From contig NZ_ARWA01000001.1 in NCBI RefSeq assembly GCF_000385335.1, positions 186,001 to 250,000 on the forward strand: a stretch of DNA of 64,000 nucleotides, given 5' to 3'. Positions 62,067 to 64,000 of the stretch are shown here, piece after piece; positions within the stretch are counted from its first letter, which is position 1; each line of letters begins with the position of its first letter. The notes beneath the pieces were generated by a model, which saw only the letters and a list, made by a program, of their open reading frames with translations, was not told the DNA's origin and searched no databases. The position numbers and the translations under genes are program-made. Origin of the DNA: Methyloferula stellata AR4 (GTDB lineage Bacteria; Pseudomonadota; Alphaproteobacteria; Rhizobiales; Beijerinckiaceae).

Positions 62067-63008
62067 CTAGGATTGTCGTGCGACAATCCGGACAAGCTCA
62101 GAAAGCGCTCCTGAAGCAGGCATCACACCGTATTCTCCACCAGCAGCCGAATAGACTAGCACGACTGCACCGACCATATTCGGCTCATGAAGATAGAGGG
62201 CGACCTGTGTCACGGCCTGGTGGGCGATCCCTTTGGCACTCGCCTTACCGGACGCTCTTTTCAGCTCGATGACTATTCTCTCCGAATTTCGTCCAACCAC
62301 AATATCAGCCTCGCTACTGGCAAATCGCTTATTTTGCTCTACGACTACATCAGGAAGACTGGCTAATTCTGAAGAGAGATACCCAGCGAGCGCGCCTTCC
62401 AATCGATAGTAGTCATGGGCCGGTGAATGGCTAGGACCTATTGTATCAACGTGGCTCTGCGCAAACGCGAAAACCTTATTCGTCACTAGATCCAGAAGGG
62501 GCGCATTTTGTTCTGCGCTTGTGAGCGCCTGAGCCGGTGCGGCAGAGGCAGCAGCATCAAACGCGAGCTTGCTGTCTATCTGGTCACTGAGTACGATCGC
62601 AAAGACTGTAACTGATACGATTGCGAGAAGCGCCTCATCCTCGTCAAAGTCGAGCGTATAGTCGTGAGCTGATGGGTTTCGCCACTCACGACGGTAAATC
62701 GTAAACTGGTCCAACACTTTTTTTCTGAGTAAGTTACTCGACCCCAGGAACTGTTCAATTTCGTATGGCCTGACGCTCTGGGGATCTTTACCTGCGATTA
62801 CGCGGTAAGCTTCTTTGATGCTGCCCTCAAAAGCCTGATTGCATCGGAAGATTACATCAGTGAAAAGTGTTTCGTCAGGTTCACTTTGCCCTCTCAAGAA
62901 GTGCCGGATAGCAGCATCGATGTGGGACTTGACTGCCCTTAACCCATCGACATGGAGACCAACAGGTAGCTCCTTGATTTTCCGATCGAGGACTTCTTGA
63001 ATATCCAT
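62067..63008 (-). CDS. Uncharacterised protein: HEPN-like N-domain with PD-(D/E)XK nuclease core
   Basis: This is a 313-residue protein. The N-terminal ~150 residues are helical with YRREWRNPSAHDY (R110-X4-H115), the HEPN ribonuclease signature. The C-terminal ~115 residues read as a restriction-nuclease fold: Glu in RLEGALAGYLSSEL, a strand pair VVVEQNKRFA and ADIVVGRNSERIVIELKR, where Asp235, Glu248 and Lys250 form the D-(E)XK site, then HQAVTQVALYL. The two domains suggest a nucleic-acid-targeting effector, possibly phage defence (inference). The frame opens at 63092; start 63008 avoids an unlikely leader. Confidence 0.7.
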   Translation of the reverse strand: MDIQEVLDRKIKELPVGLHVDGLRAVKSHIDAAIRHFLRGQSEPDETLFTDVIFRCNQAFEGSIKEAYRVIAGKDPQSVRPYEIEQFLGSSNLLRKKVLDQFTIYRREWRNPSAHDYTLDFDEDEALLAIVSVTVFAIVLSDQIDSKLAFDAAASAAPAQALTSAEQNAPLLDLVTNKVFAFAQSHVDTIGPSHSPAHDYYRLEGALAGYLSSELASLPDVVVEQNKRFASSEADIVVGRNSERIVIELKRASGKASAKGIAHQAVTQVALYLHEPNMVGAVVLVYSAAGGEYGVMPASGALSELVRIVARQS

Positions 63009-63254
63009 GTGAGCCGAGCTGTTCTGGAGAGAAGGACATATTGATAGGGCCGCGCGGATCGCGCAAGCGCCTTCCTTTATGCTTGGAGCCACGCCGTCAC
63101 AGAAAAACAGGCTTAGTTACGAACATCGGCTTTCCAGAAGCAGATTAAAGATGGCGCCTTCGAGACATTTCCGGCGTCCTCTTCCGGAGATACGGCGACA
63201 CTCAAAACTTCTGAATATTCATTCCGCCTCTTGCTTCGGTTCATACCCTAGAGG

Positions 63255-63999
63255 TCAGTGTTGCTCGCCATTGGTGGACGTGAGGATCGAATGGAGCGAC
63301 TTTAATCCCTCAATCATCGCATCGACTAACGCACCGTAAATTTCGGAAAGCCCCGCGCCATGACGGATACCTAGGCGTTCCACGGCGCTCGACAACAACT
63401 CCTCGCGGCGCGACGCGGAGGTGAGGTGCGAGTAGGCGACCCTCAAATCATAGAGAACATAGAGTGGCATCAGAGCGGTCGGGGCGGCACTCGAATTGTC
63501 GATCGTCTCCAAAGCCGATTGGAATCGCTTCAACGAGCCAGAACCGGCCGAGCTTGCTCCGATGCTTTTCAGCAGCTTTTCGAGCTTCGCATTGTCCATC
63601 GACTCGATGAAAATGCGCGTGAGGCTATCGAAGATGTGCTTGCGTTCCTTCTCTGTATCGACGACCGGCGGCGTCAAGCCGGCGATCGTGTCGATCAACT
63701 CCTTGTCCAGGTGATAGAGCTTAGCTTTGAAGTGCGCCTCGAAGGCCTGATCAAGCTCCGTCCGGCCCGTGATGATCGAGGCCTCCTTCGGCGGCTCGGT
63801 GAAAATGCACTCGATCTGTCCGTCGTAAAACTCGCTCCCGATCGAGTGATCGGATTCAACATTCTCCGATCGTAGATAGAACTGCTCCGACTCCGAAAGC
63901 TTGGCGATGTCGCCGAGCCACATGATCACCTTGCCATAGCGGTTGATCCCGAAGGAGATAAAGTCCTCCTCCATATCGACCGTACCGTATGACTGTGAC
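63255..63999 (-). CDS. Uncharacterised protein with HEPN-like RX4H motif (partial, start outside window)
   Basis: This is the C-terminal ~248 residues of a gene whose 5' end lies past the window; the frame stays open to the edge, so the Met at 63974 is probably internal. It is mainly helical. LYDLRVAYSHL near the end has R-X4-H, as in HEPN proteins. It runs in the same direction as the HEPN-PD-(D/E)XK gene, about 246 bp upstream of it. I do not recognise the family. Confidence 0.6.
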   Translation of the reverse strand, partial: SQSYGTVDMEEDFISFGINRYGKVIMWLGDIAKLSESEQFYLRSENVESDHSIGSEFYDGQIECIFTEPPKEASIITGRTELDQAFEAHFKAKLYHLDKELIDTIAGLTPPVVDTEKERKHIFDSLTRIFIESMDNAKLEKLLKSIGASSAGSGSLKRFQSALETIDNSSAAPTALMPLYVLYDLRVAYSHLTSASRREELLSSAVERLGIRHGAGLSEIYGALVDAMIEGLKSLHSILTSTNGEQH

Positions 64000-64000
64000 G

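Noticed and set aside
1-64000. CRISPR array
   Set aside because: No regularly spaced short direct repeats and no cas genes were found; the repeats present are dispersed palindromes.

Overview
The window looks like chromosome from a serine-cycle methylotroph of the Alphaproteobacteria (Hyphomicrobiales/Rhizobiales), most likely near Beijerinckiaceae or Methylocystaceae. The base composition is moderately GC-rich. Typical order-level genes are present: gapR (DUF2312), the N-formylglutamate amidohydrolase / DUF1036 / pyk block, a metZ / long-form dcd / apaG neighbourhood, an HWE-family kinase and IalB and Omp25/31-type envelope proteins. The serine-cycle genes mtkA-mtkB-mclA lie near the right end. 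Species cannot be fixed from the sequence alone.

Layout. 1-11.4 kb: tail of an FtsX-like ABC permease, a BI-1 membrane protein, galU, a large beta-barrel protein, gapR, amidohydrolase-DUF1036-pyk, a ThiE-like protein coupled to a Sel1-repeat protein, and a pseudouridine synthase. 11.4-17.7 kb: a cellulose-synthase-like glycosyltransferase gene split by a complete 4,334-bp IS1595-type transposon with 23-bp perfect inverted ends and an 8-bp target duplication. The element carries four passenger proteins, a tRNA gene with its own terminator, and the transposase. 17.8-30 kb: FkbH-like protein, aldo/keto reductase, gltD, argE, apaG, metZ, dcd, an acetyltransferase and several small unknowns. 30-43 kb: IalB, HWE kinase, copper ATPase, PNPOx-family protein, Coa1-like protein, a Ser-rich repeat protein, an OmpR/EnvZ-type pair, SelO, a VIT transporter and cytochrome b561. 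43-52 kb: solute-binding protein, succinate-semialdehyde dehydrogenase, B12-radical SAM enzyme, 3-methyladenine glycosylase, an Omp25/31 protein, and a PemI/PemK-type toxin-antitoxin module beside decayed copies of itself. 52-62 kb: transglutaminase plus fused ATP-grasp/alpha-E gene with mog, a Tas-type reductase, then mtkA-mtkB-mclA. 62-64 kb: two genes with HEPN-like motifs, one fused to a PD-(D/E)XK nuclease core.

How the genes fit together. Pyk, GltD, MtkAB and MclA are central C1/C3/C4 and nitrogen metabolism. MtkAB and MclA turn malate into glyoxylate and acetyl-CoA, the defining step of the serine cycle. Most other genes are housekeeping or envelope functions. Intergenic space is rich in four kinds of dispersed palindromic repeat; some touch gene ends and one interrupts the second toxin copy.

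The most unusual item is the transposon: it carries a tRNA whose body resembles tRNA-Cys (71 nt, short variable loop, U73) but whose anticodon is UGA, followed by an intrinsic terminator. The interrupted glycosyltransferase would read in frame (656 codons) if the element and one duplication copy were removed, so the insertion looks recent.
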